Of a stretch of DNA of 64,000 nt, positions 1 through 10,694 are shown in pieces. The DNA is taken from assembly GCA_029448655.1 (NCBI GenBank), contig JACCLO010000013.1:1-64000 (forward strand). The letters run 5' to 3'. Origin of the DNA: Wolfiporia cocos. Its lineage: Eukaryota > Basidiomycota > Agaricomycetes > Polyporales > Phaeolaceae. The notes under the pieces were generated by a model that was not told the DNA's origin, did no database searches, and saw only the letters and a list, made by a program, of their open reading frames with translations. Position 1 is the first letter of the stretch; each line of letters begins with the position of its first letter. Made by a program: the position numbers and the translations under genes.

Positions 1-1897
1 GTTGCTAGCCAACTCCACAATCCTCACCAACAGTAGAAAACAGTTGCAAAATACCCCAACTTTCCATACCATACATCTCATTACTAAACCAGCCACCCGT
101 GACAATCCTCACATACCAGCCACATTCCCCACCTCCAATCCCTCATCCCATAGGGCATGTCCCACTGACCCAGAGAGTTGGCCAGTAAATTCCCATGCCC
201 GGTGCCTGCAACGCACATCTTCAAATCCCTTTGACAAAAACTTGTGTTGCGCATCTTCTTCCTGCACTGCCCTATGGGAATTTTGTAGCTGTTGTAATGT
301 AAATGGCCTGTAGATACCCAACAGAAAATCCCAATAAATAACAGGGAGGGATTACATTTTGCACACACGATTACAAGCAGAGTGATGATAACACCAAGCA
401 TCAGTGACGTGTCAGAAGTCGCTGAGTGGTGTGGAAGGGCAGTGCAAAAATGCAGCGAATAGCAGATCGCCGATACGTAGCGCGAGAGAACAAAATGTAT
501 GTGTGGGAATGCAAGAAAAACCCACAACAAAATATCCGATTGGCCACAAACTAATGTGCGCGCAATCACGAATACTAACACATGATCATGTTTGCTAACG
601 ACGAGGAGATACTACGAGACGAAACCACTAAAAACTTCAAGACTCACCGGTGATCTCTTCACCACAAAGACTTGATCAGCTACGGTTGAGCTTGGTGTCG
701 CCTCGCTAAGACTTAGAGGACAGCGTCACACAGAAAATGCAAGGAGAGAGAGATGGATTGCACCCTGGGTATGGCAGCTGTTTTATGTTACAAACGACAC
801 AGTTTCAAGAGCCAACTGAAATACGACAGAAGAAAAAGTAGTGATATGCGATCGAGAGAAGCGAGTGATCATGTAACTCGATAAGGAAAAATGACTACCA
901 TAACAGTCTTGTGGCTATGAATCTATGTGAAGTAGTGGAGAAAAAATAGATGGAGGCCACGTTGTCGGCACAGACACATCCGACATACCGTCAGGATTGG
1001 CGTACGAAACACGCAATGGCTCGGACTCCATCAACAATGTCAAGACCACATCCAATTTACGTGCGCATCTTGCCACCCTCGAGCGCAGAAACGTCGGTCT
1101 GGAACGTCACAGATCCTACTTCACTTTTGCGTACCACTCCCTTGGGACATGTCTCACGCGCTGCTAGAGTCGGTGGAGAGGTTTTAGTACAGTAAGGAAA
1201 ATAATCAAAAATACCAGAAATAAAATATACATGCAGGACGACGACCTGTATGCATGATCGAAGAGTATAATCGCATACTAATGCTGTACGCTCGATGAAG
1301 TTTTTGGTATGTGCTTGATTCTTAAAGCTTCTGCGAGTTTGAGTGTAGAGAACTTGAGCTTGCTATCTTGTAATCGTTGTTCGAATGGTGATCTTGTGAC
1401 TTATACGGATTTGAGTATAGAAACGCGCTACCCCTCCACAAGAGGACGACACTTTTTGTCTTGACCTTAAGACCAATTCATCCCTGCGACCTCATCGGCT
1501 AGAACCATGGCTTCATGCTACTCCAGTGTATCAGTGGATACAACTTGTCGAGGTTGGTGTGATACTTGCATGATGTTGCCCGGATTTTGGTGGAGTTGTA
1601 TAGTGTGATTGAACCGGCTTGGTGTGCCTCGCGGATGTACGCGGTGTCGGATACAATGCAGTGATATTGGGTGTGAAAGTTTCGAGTGCCGATGGAGAAG
1701 TTCGGAGCATCACGCTGTAGCACGAATGACGTCTCGATGGTCTGATGATCCTCTCTGTAGTAAAAAAGTTTGAGCCTGTTTGCTACAACTAGTTCTTTCA
1801 GCACAGATAGACTGCAACGTCGCGTACACAAGCGTCTAGCGCCGCTGCGCGAGGGCATAAGACCGTATCCTCTAATAATAGACCAGTTACCCGCTCC
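1..1897. other. No recognisable gene
   Basis: Only short overlapping open frames on both strands, none with a recognisable domain, start context or repeat structure. The right part (about 1200-1897) may be the untranslated leader or a decayed LTR of the gypsy element that begins at 1898, but no LTR terminus or target duplication was found. Confidence 0.4.
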
Positions 1898-2719
1898 ATG
1901 ACAAAGTCATCCACTAGTTCTACTAATCAGCAGCCCCTCAACACGAACGTGAACACAAACACAAACACGACGAACATACCATCGATTGCAAATACCGTGT
2001 CGGCAATCACTTCAGCACTCGTCGTTCCGATGATGAGCGCAGGGTCACGCTATGCACCTGAATTTGACGGTAAGAACGTAACAGATTTCTTGTTAGTTTT
2101 TGAAGCACAGGCTTACGCTGCTGGTATTCCGTATACCGAGTGGTCAGACAAGGTTCTACAGTATTGTAAGTCCAGCATTAGACAGATCATCAAGAATCAT
2201 GAGCTGTTCAAGAACAAGACTTGGATAGATACTAAGAAGGTATTTTATCATTATTTTCCTTCTGAGGAGGAGAAAACGGTACCTATGCCGGAGGGTCTAT
2301 GTGAGTTCTCAAGGCGTTGCTGAGAGGACGAGCGAGTGAACTTGTGTAGCTCCTTCGACAGATATGTTAGGAACTTTGCTCTGAAAGAGGGGGACCTGGT
2401 GAGAAAGAGTAAGATGACAGAGACAGAGAGAGATTTGTTATTTTACCAAGGCTTACCGGTGACTGTGAGGCATCGTATTGCAGGTAGTTTGCGCAGGAAA
2501 ATAGGTAAAGACATCACAATGGATGCACCTCCGGATCAAAGCATGACGATTGAAGCAGTAAGATTGTATTTTAGCAGAAATAACATTGAGTATGGTCTAG
2601 GTACATTGAACTCAGGTTCTGACGAAGAGACGAGTGACGACAAGGAGTTGTCATCTGACGAATCGGATTCCGGGAAGGAGGTGAGGCGTAGAGCTAGAAA
2701 GAGAGCTGAGAAAGAGTAA
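1898..2719 (+). pseudogene. gag: Gag capsid part of a decayed Ty3/gypsy element (element G)
   Basis: Two pieces in one frame (1898-2323 and 2336-2719) are separated by a single TGA at 2321-2323. The first residues are rich in Asn and Thr. They are followed by a capsid-like start around YAPEFDGKN, with the alternating aromatic and charged pattern of retrotransposon Gag (LLVFEAQAYAAG, WIDTKKVFYHYF). The end is acidic (about residues 230-265) and stops at TAA. Gag would form the virus-like particle. This element differs from the other families in the window in sequence and has no dUTPase. Confidence 0.7.
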
Positions 2720-2793
2720 TGTGGTAAGAAAGTGAAGTCGAAGGCTAACGAGAAAGACGAACAGACGGAAAGATAGCACAGCTGAGTGAAGCA

Positions 2794-3579
2794 TTGACTA
2801 AATTACAGCTGACGATCGCAAATCAGGAGGTAGCGACACAGGTACGACAGGAACAACCAACGACACAGCATCAGCATACGCATCAGGTATCGACTGGCCA
2901 GATGGAAAGGGCACCACATACATGTTTCATGTGTGGCAAGACAAAGGGTGTCAATCTCGATCATCCGATTGGGATGAGTAAGTGTCCAGAGACGATAGCA
3001 CTAATTGCAGAAAAGATGTGTCAGTTTTCGCCAGCAACTGGGAAGGTCATTCAAGCGAACGGAGCAAACTTACTGATGATGCCTGCCGTGCAACGTGGCG
3101 GCATTGCAGTGGTGCTGCAAGAGGAGATCTGTTTCGGTAAGGAAAAGGACCGTGACATGTCTAATGTTGCAGGTCCCTCAGGTACCTGTTCGAGCCTAGG
3201 GGTGTTAGTTGACGGCGAACAATTGATCGAAGGTGACGTATACGCATACTCATTGAGGGTGCTGAACACTTTTGCAGCTACTCGAGCACAAGCCAAGAAG
3301 TCGACAGCAGAGGATGGGGAGTCAAGCAATGAAGAGCCGATAGCCAAGAGGTTTGAATACAGGCACACTAATGATAGGTCGAAGGGTAAGGTTGTGGGGC
3401 TGTCTGAAGCTACAAAGATGACGCCGACAGCGAAAGTGGATGGTAAGGCTGCGAGCGAGAAGCCACCAGCCGTGAACATGGAAGAGGGTTGGAAGACTAG
3501 GAAGAAGGATCAGGTAACTGCGCACAAGAGGGACATGCCTCCTCATCTGAAGCAGACGAGGTTCACGTCTGACGTATAG
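2794..3579 (+). pseudogene. Gag C-terminal part with zinc-knuckle-like motif (element G)
   Basis: Open frame of about 261 codons in a different frame from the capsid part, so a frameshift lies between 2719 and 2794. It has no ATG at its left end and is a continuation rather than a gene of its own. It contains CFMC followed by a long spacer, DHP and SKCPE, a stretched CCHC-type knuckle I regard as typical of this mushroom gypsy group. The rest is charged linker. It ends with TAG at 3577-3579, and the same frame reopens at 3583 with the protease. Confidence 0.6.
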
Positions 3580-3582
3580 GAT

Positions 3583-4368
3583 ATGGTGTCCGCTGACAAC
3601 GTCGCTAATCAGATACTTGATCAGAAGCTAACGCTGCAACTGAGACAGATAATAGGAATTTCGCCTACCTTGCAGAAGCGTTTTGCAGCACTCACGAAGA
3701 CGCGCAAGGAGGTAGGTGGATCTGTGGCACAAGCAATTCGGATAGCCACAGTTGAAGATGAGAAAGAGGCAGTCGAGAATGTCGTGACAGAGGGGTCGGT
3801 GATGCTGAGCTTACAGGAGGGTGAGAACCTCGAAGAGGTAATAACGCAGCACGCTGACGTTTATGCTGTGGCAGTTGGACAGGAACGATTCTTTGCAATG
3901 GCATGTGGAGTTGTACAAGGGATGTTTGGGACTGAGGCAGTAATGTACCTCGTAGACTCAGGATCAAAGCTGAACTTAATATTGAAGAAAGTGTGGGATC
4001 AGACTAACCTAGCTATCGATCCAGATGGGTGTGGGTGGACACTCAAAGGTATTAATGGTATGCTTACACCACTTGAGGGCTGCATCCGTGACGCACCTGT
4101 CGAGATTGGGGGGGAAAGGTTTGATCACCATTTCTTTGTCACCCTGACTGACTTAGGGCAACACAATGGGATTCTCGGGCAGCCATGGTTACAGTGGGTG
4201 GCAGCTAATCTAGAATATGAAAGGAAGAACGGAATGTACCTTGTGGCACATCGCAACGGTGATCGATCCATGACGCCGATACAGGTGCGTATTGTCGACA
4301 CAGGCACTGACCGAAACAAGGAGAAATTAGTGTTCATGACAGGACTCGTGTCACGCAAGGATTTTTGA
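3583..4368 (+). pseudogene. Aspartic protease region of pol (element G)
   Basis: The frame continues that of the zinc-knuckle part after one stop. Retropepsin signature YLVDSGSKLNLI at about residues 125-136 (catalytic DSG), with the second hydrophobic-Gly motif GILGQPWLQW about 65 residues later, as expected for a pepsin-like monomer that dimerises. It would cleave Gag-Pol inside the particle. The end runs into TGA at 4366-4368, directly after a run of five T. The RT frame opens in the -1 register at exactly this point, so the break may be an old programmed frameshift or simple decay. Confidence 0.7.
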
Positions 4369-5672
4369 AGAGAGGCGTGATGTCTGAACTGGCCTCGATA
4401 GGTAGTATCGCGTCCTCAGAAATTCCTAGGTTGGATAACATTTTTCATTGTGTTGCGAGCGACATCTCTACACTCACAGATTCAGAGTTATCGATAGCTT
4501 CCCAGATTGATCCACCAGACTCTTCTGACAGGTTGTTACAGGATTATATTGCAGCAAGCCCCATTCCTTTGACTCCAGTCCCTTCAGCATGGCGCAAACG
4601 TGTACAAATGCATTATAGCGTGACAGTAGCATTGAAAAGATATAAGCCCATTGACCGAAAGGTGTGCCCAGTGCCATCGTATATGCCTAACCCATTCACA
4701 CAGAAATTCAAACCTATTGCTATACCTGAGTTGATGCCGCTACCAATTGAACCGAGACCCTGAAAGAAGTATGAATTCGGCTCAGGCAATCGGTGGACCG
4801 TGCAGCGGCTGAGTGATGTGATTGCGAAGATTCCCGCTAACTTCTTATCAGATGCAGAAATTGACTTGCTAGTCCATGTTGTGGTTTCGTGACAGGCAGC
4901 ATTTGCGTGGACTGACGATGAGTGAGGTACTTTCTCCCCAAGATACTTTCCTGACTATGAAATACCAGTGATCGAACACGTACCATGGGCACAACCGTCC
5001 ATCCGAATTCCAAAGGCCATCGAGGAGAAGGTGAAAGCAGTCATCAAATGCCAATTAGATGCTGGCAAGTTTGAGCCATTCTCCGCGTCGTATCGGACAG
5101 CATATTTTGCGGTCAAAAAGAAACAGGGTGATCCGCGACTCGTATTCAATTTAGGTGACCTTAACGCTATCACTATATGTGATGCGGTGCTACCTCCATG
5201 GCCAGATGACTTTGCTGAAAGCTTTGTAGGGCATCACATTTTTATGCTAGCTGACATTATGGCAGGTTTCGACAACTGCATTCTCGCATCAGTTTCGCGC
5301 GACCTTACAACATTCCAATGCCCCTTTGGGTCGTTGCGATTGACTAGGCTGCCACAAGGCTATACTAATGCAATGCCTGAATTCAGTCAATGCATATTGC
5401 ATACGTTGGGTGACATGTTACCGAACGAAGCTGATGCTTTTGTGGATGATGTAGGTGTGAAGGATCCGAGTACTGACTATGACGACAAGGCTGTTGCAGG
5501 CAATTCGAATATTCAGAGGTTCATGTATGAGTTTGCATGTACAGCTAATAAGCTGCTTGCCAGGTTTGTCAAAGCGGGAATTACGGCATCTGGATCGAAG
5601 CTTGTTATCGCGATCCCCAGGCTGAAGATCGTCGGTTCCTTAATATATAGAAGTCTGTATGACCGCAAATAA
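4365..5672 (+). pseudogene. Reverse transcriptase of decayed gypsy element G, truncated
   Basis: Two pieces of one frame (4365-4763 and 4968-5672) with stops between them. The right piece is a recognisable RT: VKKKQGDPRLVFNLGDLNAI (fingers), LADIMAGFDNC (first catalytic Asp region), FGSLRLTRLPQGYTNA and the active site FVDDVGVKDP. FVDD in place of the usual Y-x-DD marks a separate gypsy lineage from the YMDD/YLDD elements elsewhere here. RNase H and integrase are absent: coding similarity stops near 5672, where LTR-like sequence begins. Confidence 0.75.
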
Positions 5673-6705
5673 GTAAGACCACTCTAAACTAAGGTGATCT
5701 GTGCATAAGTGGCTAAGTATAGCCCATGATGCCATAAGCCCTCATGGTGTGGTGCTACTCTAATGATAGTGCAGTATATCATAATGATGTCCTTTGTATC
5801 CTAAGAATATCACTGTATGTCATAGAAGATGACTTGACTATGTAAGACTAGCCTTGTATGTCATATGTGTATAGTAAATGGCACCACTATGTCATACCTG
5901 TAAGGTAAGCAGACCACACTGAGTCTGGGCCTATAATAATAGGCATGAGGTTATAGAAACCTAGAATGTGAGGCTTGTAGACTAATAATAGTCCTGACAT
6001 CTTAGATAAGAAGGAGAGTCACTTGACATGATTCCTGTGATAGTACCTGGTGCTGCTATCTAATCTAAGAGTTTGGTAAGTCATGTGACCCACTGACCTT
6101 TAGGTCATTGGATCGACCCCAGCCATGTGCAATAAGTGCAGTAAACATAGTAAGAGAGGACAATTCTGAGTGTGCACAAAATAATCTGTGACACTATGAG
6201 GTCAGGACTATTATTAGTTTACAAGGCTCCACATTTCATCATTTACAACATTAGGGTCCATACTGGCCCAGTCTATGACATCATGCCTATTATTGTAGGT
6301 CTATACTTAGTGTGGCCTGCTTATCTGACAGGTATGACATAGCGGCCTGCTTCCTCCACATTTATGACACACAAGGCATATTTACAAAGCCAGTGTCATC
6401 CCTATGACATACTGTACTATTCCTAGATAGCACCACATTATGATGCCTTATGGCACCACTATGATACCACAACATGTGCACAGACTAGCTACATTAGGGT
6501 AGACATTATTACTAGCAGTATAAGGTCTTATATGCTTAGGGACTTACTTTCCTAGACTCAACAATATGAACTTGGGACATTTCCCTACTCTTTTCTACTC
6601 TTGCTGAGCATCGTGCACTTGCCTGGGAACTCTTTCCTTCTCCTTAGAACTCTATCTTGTGCTGGCAGCTTGAAATGTCACAGAGACAGGATTGTGACAA
6701 TAAGG
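5673..6705. repeat. Large imperfect inverted repeat made of two LTR-like arms
   Basis: Sequence at about 5680-6003 is repeated in reverse complement at about 6200-6510, for instance the tract around GTCAGGACTATTATTAGT and the tract GGTATGACATAG. The left arm ends with CTGTGACA at 6193, and the right copy ends with GGATTGTGACA at about 6705, which are LTR-like termini. The most economical reading is two copies of one LTR family in opposite orientation (left minus, right plus), each truncated. No clean target duplication was found. No gene. Confidence 0.6.
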
Positions 6706-6860
6706 CCTAACAATCTACTGTCACTTATCTGGCTGCATATAGATTACGGTTCCTGAGGTATGAAGGAAGTGTTTTGTATGGTGCAGATCCATCAGTTTAG
6801 GGTGACCACAATCTGTATCATTGATATGTGAAAATATAAAATAAACTATCATTGCATCAG

Positions 6861-7421
6861 TGTCACAAATTATATCTTTTTCCCCTATTTTTTCCTATTT
6901 TATACAAGTCTCTACGACACGTACAGCTCAAGTTCTACGCATAGCGTCCAATCCACCAATCACCTGATCATACATCTTATCTGTTATCACAACCGTCCAT
7001 CTTATCTCATCAATCGCTCTTATCACTCGTAGCCACACACCAAGTAGATACAAACACTTTCGCTAACTGCCGAATACCTGCACATGACCTTTAGGCTCAG
7101 CACCCATGGATGATGGCACCTCCCTTAGTCATGACCCCTTGGGCATGATTACTCATACCCTGATAAATGACAATCACATGCTTACAACTGTCTCCCTGCT
7201 ACGCACAGACCATGCTACTTTAGGGCAGACCACGTAGTACTGCTCCGAACCATGTATATAAGCCGATGTCTGAGTCGCTTAGGACTCAGACTAGTTCATC
7301 TATTCGACCACTGTCATATAGCCCTTAAAGCTTTTGACCTATCACACTTGTTTCATTGCTTGAAACCCTTATCACTTGACCCCTCAGCACTCAAGCTCGA
7401 TCAATAGTAAGTCTTGTGTCA
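6861..7421 (+). mobile_element. Solo LTR, 561 bp, TSD ATCAG
   Basis: Starts TGTCACAAAT and ends CTTGTGTCA, flanked by ATCAG at 6856-6860 and 7422-7426. Inside: a GCACAGACC...TTTAGGGCAG module at about 7203-7230, a TATATAA box near 7256, and right after it a perfect 9-bp inverted repeat, GTCTGAGTC at 7268-7276 and GACTCAGAC at 7283-7291. Orientation is taken from the TATA box. Confidence 0.9.
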
Positions 7422-7628
7422 ATCAGTCTATTCTCATTGTGTCTGACAAATAAATTGTTTCACATAAAGATAATGTCAGAGTAAAATACTGAAAGGCTAA
7501 GAGAATTCATATATCTTTGATGCAAGTCTAGGCTTGGACTTACTAATGCAGTTGTAAGGGTTGGTTGCAGTCAATAAGACAAGTGACTCGTCAAGCAGGG
7601 ATTGCAAGAGTAGTAAACAAAGTGAACG

Positions 7629-9019
7629 TGTCACAGTTTTACAAGGCATTTTCTATTCTCATAATAAAAGTTGTGCAGCCCCCTTACTAGTACAGGTCTT
7701 CTCATCTACATCATTAGAATCACGTGACCAAGGGCTTTCCAATGCACTAGAATTTACTAAGTCATGTGACCTACTCAACTACATCAGATTAGATAGGCGC
7801 CACTAAGCACAATCATAGGCACCAAAGCAGATGACCTTATCTCTTATCTTATCTGCACAAGTTATGACATCAGGTTTCATTACTGGACCAGACCATGTGT
7901 CACAGATTTACTGATTCTTCCCTTATTTTTAGACATTTTCCTCGTATTTCTACGATGACTCCTTAGTTATCCAGTACTTATCAGATACCTAAGACCCACA
8001 TTAAGTAGTTAGCAACCCTAACACTAGAACTTGAACCTTATCTCGTGTACTATACAGTCACGTGACCAGAAACCTTACTCACATACCTTCGGCTTATCCC
8101 ATCGGTCCACTTAGTACATAGTAACCACGTCAGCGGCCTTTGACCCCATGTAGATGCAGCCCCTTACCACTCAGTTCATCGTTTAACCCCAGCATCTTGA
8201 GTACCCCGAACCAGTGCCTTGCATTACCGCTCGGCACACAGACCCTCTAGTATCAGGGCAGGCTTATCCGCCTCTGTTGCCATGCATGTATATAAGCTAG
8301 ACCCTCTGAGGTGTACTACCTCAGAACTAATCACTTCTTGACAACTGCTAAAGCGTCCATCACCTAAGCACACTCATACTCACTGCTTAACAAGCTTATC
8401 TCGTCGCCCCAAACCCCTCAACCGTATAAGTGAGTTGTTTGCGTCACCATGACATCATCATGACAACACTATTACCAGGTCATGAAACCATGGATAAGCT
8501 TATCAGAAGACACTCTGATAGGTTACATATCAAATACCTGAAACATGATAATCAACATCATTAGAAGCCATTAGGGCAACCCTTCCAGCTAGAAGCCTAG
8601 CAATTCCATATATCAAGTGTTATTTTAGCGTAGCACACCACTATGATGGTGTGGCCTTACAGCCCACTTACTTTCCATCATGACAAGGAGGCCTAGAAAC
8701 CTCCACAAATGACATCACTAGGTACATGCCATATCGCGCCATAGTCGCACCATATTAGCACTACACACAGACCAAGCCATTAGGGCAGGTCTACTCATGA
8801 ATAGTATACATCATGTATATAACCGAACATCTAGCATCCTACAGCGCTAGACTTAACAATTGCTGCTAGGGCATCCATATTCTCTATGGGGGCATTTCCC
8901 CTACTTTTCCTCTGACCTCCTGCTGCATGACTTGCGCTCTGATCTGAGGCTTACCCCTTGGTGTTATACTATGTGCCGGCAGCTTGAGACGTCAACTAAG
9001 ACATTGGATTAGTGTGACA
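7629..9019 (+). mobile_element. Solo LTR (about 837 bp) split by a nested LTR, imperfect TSD
   Basis: Starts TGTCACAGTTTTAC and ends TTAGTGTGACA. The flanks are GAACG (7624-7628) and GAATG (9020-9024), a 4/5 match that a C-to-T change at CpG would explain. It has the CACAGACC...TTAGGGCAG module at 8763-8788, a TATATAA box near 8815 and a short inverted repeat (TCTAGC/GCTAGA) after it. It is interrupted by the LTR at 7898-8446. No coding content. Confidence 0.7.
7898..8446 (+). mobile_element. Nested solo LTR, 549 bp, TSD CCATG
   Basis: Starts TGTCACAGATTTAC and ends TTTGCGTCA, flanked by CCATG at 7893-7897 and 8447-8451. TATATAA near 8288 is followed by the 8-bp inverted repeat TCTGAGGT (8305-8312) and ACCTCAGA (8318-8325). 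The CACAGACC...CAGGGCAG module is at 8234-8261. Confidence 0.9.
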
Positions 9020-9379
9020 GAATGGTTCTAAGGCAAGTACACCTTAGAAGTCAAGCTTATACATAAGGTGCAGCAATCAGTAATCGTCTGCCCTGAAGCT
9101 AGATGGTCTGTGCATAAGCGAGTAATGACAAGCACATGTTTGTTTGGACGCCCTATAATGGATGATCCAAATCATGGTTGTGTATGGGACTGTAGGTCCT
9201 TGTTTGTGCATTATGACAAAAAATGGTAGTTAGCAGGCCATGAGCATGTACCCAGACCACTGATATAAACCAGCTTGGTAGTGTGTTTGAGATGTGTCTG
9301 ATAATTGTTATGGTCTTGGCAGGTACACTCAGTTTATTCCTTTGACACCTCACTGTGTATGAGGACTTAGCGTTCAACT
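9020..9379. repeat. Remnants of two older LTRs
   Basis: 9020-9307 looks like the promoter side of a minus-strand LTR, with a reversed TATA-like and AGGGCAG-like pattern. From 9308 (TGTTATGGTCTTGGCAGG) to 9379 the sequence matches the reverse complement of the end of the element C LTR (GTTGAACGCTAAGTCCTCA region, compare 38500-38571), so it is the start of a plus-sense C-family LTR. It is cut off at 9380 by the next LTR, and its continuation is not found on the other side. Confidence 0.5.
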
Positions 9380-9937
9380 TGACACAAACTACTCACTTAT
9401 ACTTCTTGAGGGGGGTTGACGAGAGAGGTTAAGGGGCAGCGAGGTAGTTGAGTGCTTAGGTCGATGTATGATTCAGCAGGAGTCAAGAGGTGATTAGTTC
9501 TGAGGCGTAAGCTCAGAGGATTACGGTTTATATACATGTATCGGCAACAGTGTAGCTAGGCCTGCCCTAAAGCTGAGGGGTCTGTGCACCGGCGGTAATG
9601 CCAGGCACATGATACGGGGTGTGGCGGGGAGCCACGTAACCATGCCAATATGGGTGGTTACAGGGGACGCATCAGCATGTGCCTAACTAGAGGGTCACGT
9701 CAGCATGCATCAAGGGAGGCACTTGGTATAGGTGCCCTTTGAGGCTGCATCAGCGTGCATCTAAGGACAGTAGCTGCCAGACGAGGTTCCATGGTCATGT
9801 GTTACACTTAAAGGCAACGGCCAAGGAGGATTCGGGGTGTGCCGTAGTCATGTGTCTAGACGTAGGCGTGGGTTTAGGATCATGTGACTGTACGGGGACA
9901 GGTGCATGAGGTAAGTACGTAGGTTAGGGTTGCTAAC
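9380..9937 (-). mobile_element. Left part of an LTR that hosts the 43.6-kb compound element
   Basis: Starts TGACACAAACTACTC, the reverse complement of a typical LTR end. It carries a reversed promoter: TTTATATACATG near 9530, the inverted repeat TCTGAG/CTCAGA beside it, and CCTGCCCTAAAG...GTCTGTGCACC at 9561-9590. The compound element is inserted at 9937 with target duplication CTAAC, and the LTR resumes at 53513-53643. The outer flanks do not match each other (CAACT on the left, CATCG on the right), so this LTR probably took part in a recombination. Confidence 0.6.
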
Positions 9938-10648
9938 TGTTACGGGTATCTCGAATTTTCAAACGCTGATAGAACTCACCACCGGGCAAATACGATACAG
10001 GGACTTGTTGCACAGTCAACCCCCTGGCTACTCGTAACTCTACTGGGCGCAACCCCAGTTGTACTAGCACATAGGGCATGTTTCATCTCTGACAGATTCA
10101 ACCCTGTCCTCGTTTCATCTTTATCATCCAAGTAGCTGATAGATGGCATTCAACCGCCATCATCATTCCTATCTATCGTCGTAGATATATCACTACATAC
10201 TTATCAAACTTTTGGTACTATAGCGTAGATAGTAACTGTGACATCTGGTACGGACTTGACCACTAAAACGTAGCGTAGTATATAAACCCATGTACCTACT
10301 GTCGAGGCTCTTCAGCTCGACCTTGTTGTACAAACAAGAAGTCTTATACTCGTTCTCAAATGTAGGAAACTACGCTCAGTATTTCTCACTCGAGCAACCG
10401 AAAGACTAAGTCCTCGAAGTGCACATTGACTTCTCGGACTTAGGCGAGTCTTATATTCTATTGGACTCGCACCCGAATAGATTATATCCTCTAACGCGTA
10501 TTGGATATTAACCGATCTCCTAGGAACTTCACCTAGGACTTGAAGGCATCTAACGAGTATTTGCCTTGCATACGGCAATGTGCCTACGTGCAGAAGAATG
10601 ATCTATATTTGCGATTCGAATATACGAATGGGTATTCGACCCGTAACA
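9938..10648 (+). repeat. 5' LTR of the outer family-B element, 711 bp
   Basis: Begins TGTTACGGGT and ends CCCGTAACA. It pairs with the LTR at 52797-53507 by sequence and by target duplication CTAAC. TATATAAA lies at 10279-10286. The inverted repeat GTCGAG...CTCGAC follows at about 10301-10321, and the presumed RNA start AGCTCGACCTT is at 10314-10324. Confidence 0.92.
10279..10324 (+). promoter_or_regulatory. LTR core promoter with inverted repeat and self-priming segment (family B)
   Basis: TATATAAA at 10279-10286. GTCGAG (10301-10306) and CTCGAC (10316-10321) form an inverted repeat. AGCTCGACCTT starts 35 nt after the TATA box and is complementary to the primer-binding segment just downstream of the LTR, which suggests it is the 5' end of the RNA. 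Confidence 0.65.
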
Positions 10649-10649
10649 G

Positions 10650-10660
10650 AAAGTCGAGCT
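10650..10660 (+). promoter_or_regulatory. Primer-binding site, self-priming type (one mismatch)
   Basis: AAAGTCGAGCT lies one nucleotide after the LTR. The other family-B copy and element C have AAGGTCGAGCT at the same place, an exact 11-nt complement of AGCTCGACCTT in the LTR. This copy has one change. No tRNA 3'-end complement is obvious. Confidence 0.6.
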
Positions 10661-10694
10661 TATCACACCCTCACCTACCACGGTGCAAGGGCAT

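Noticed and set aside
84..581. Minus-strand open frame of 165 codons with hydrophobic stretches
   Set aside because: No domain, no start or splice context, overlapped by other short frames on both strands; length is within chance for this composition.
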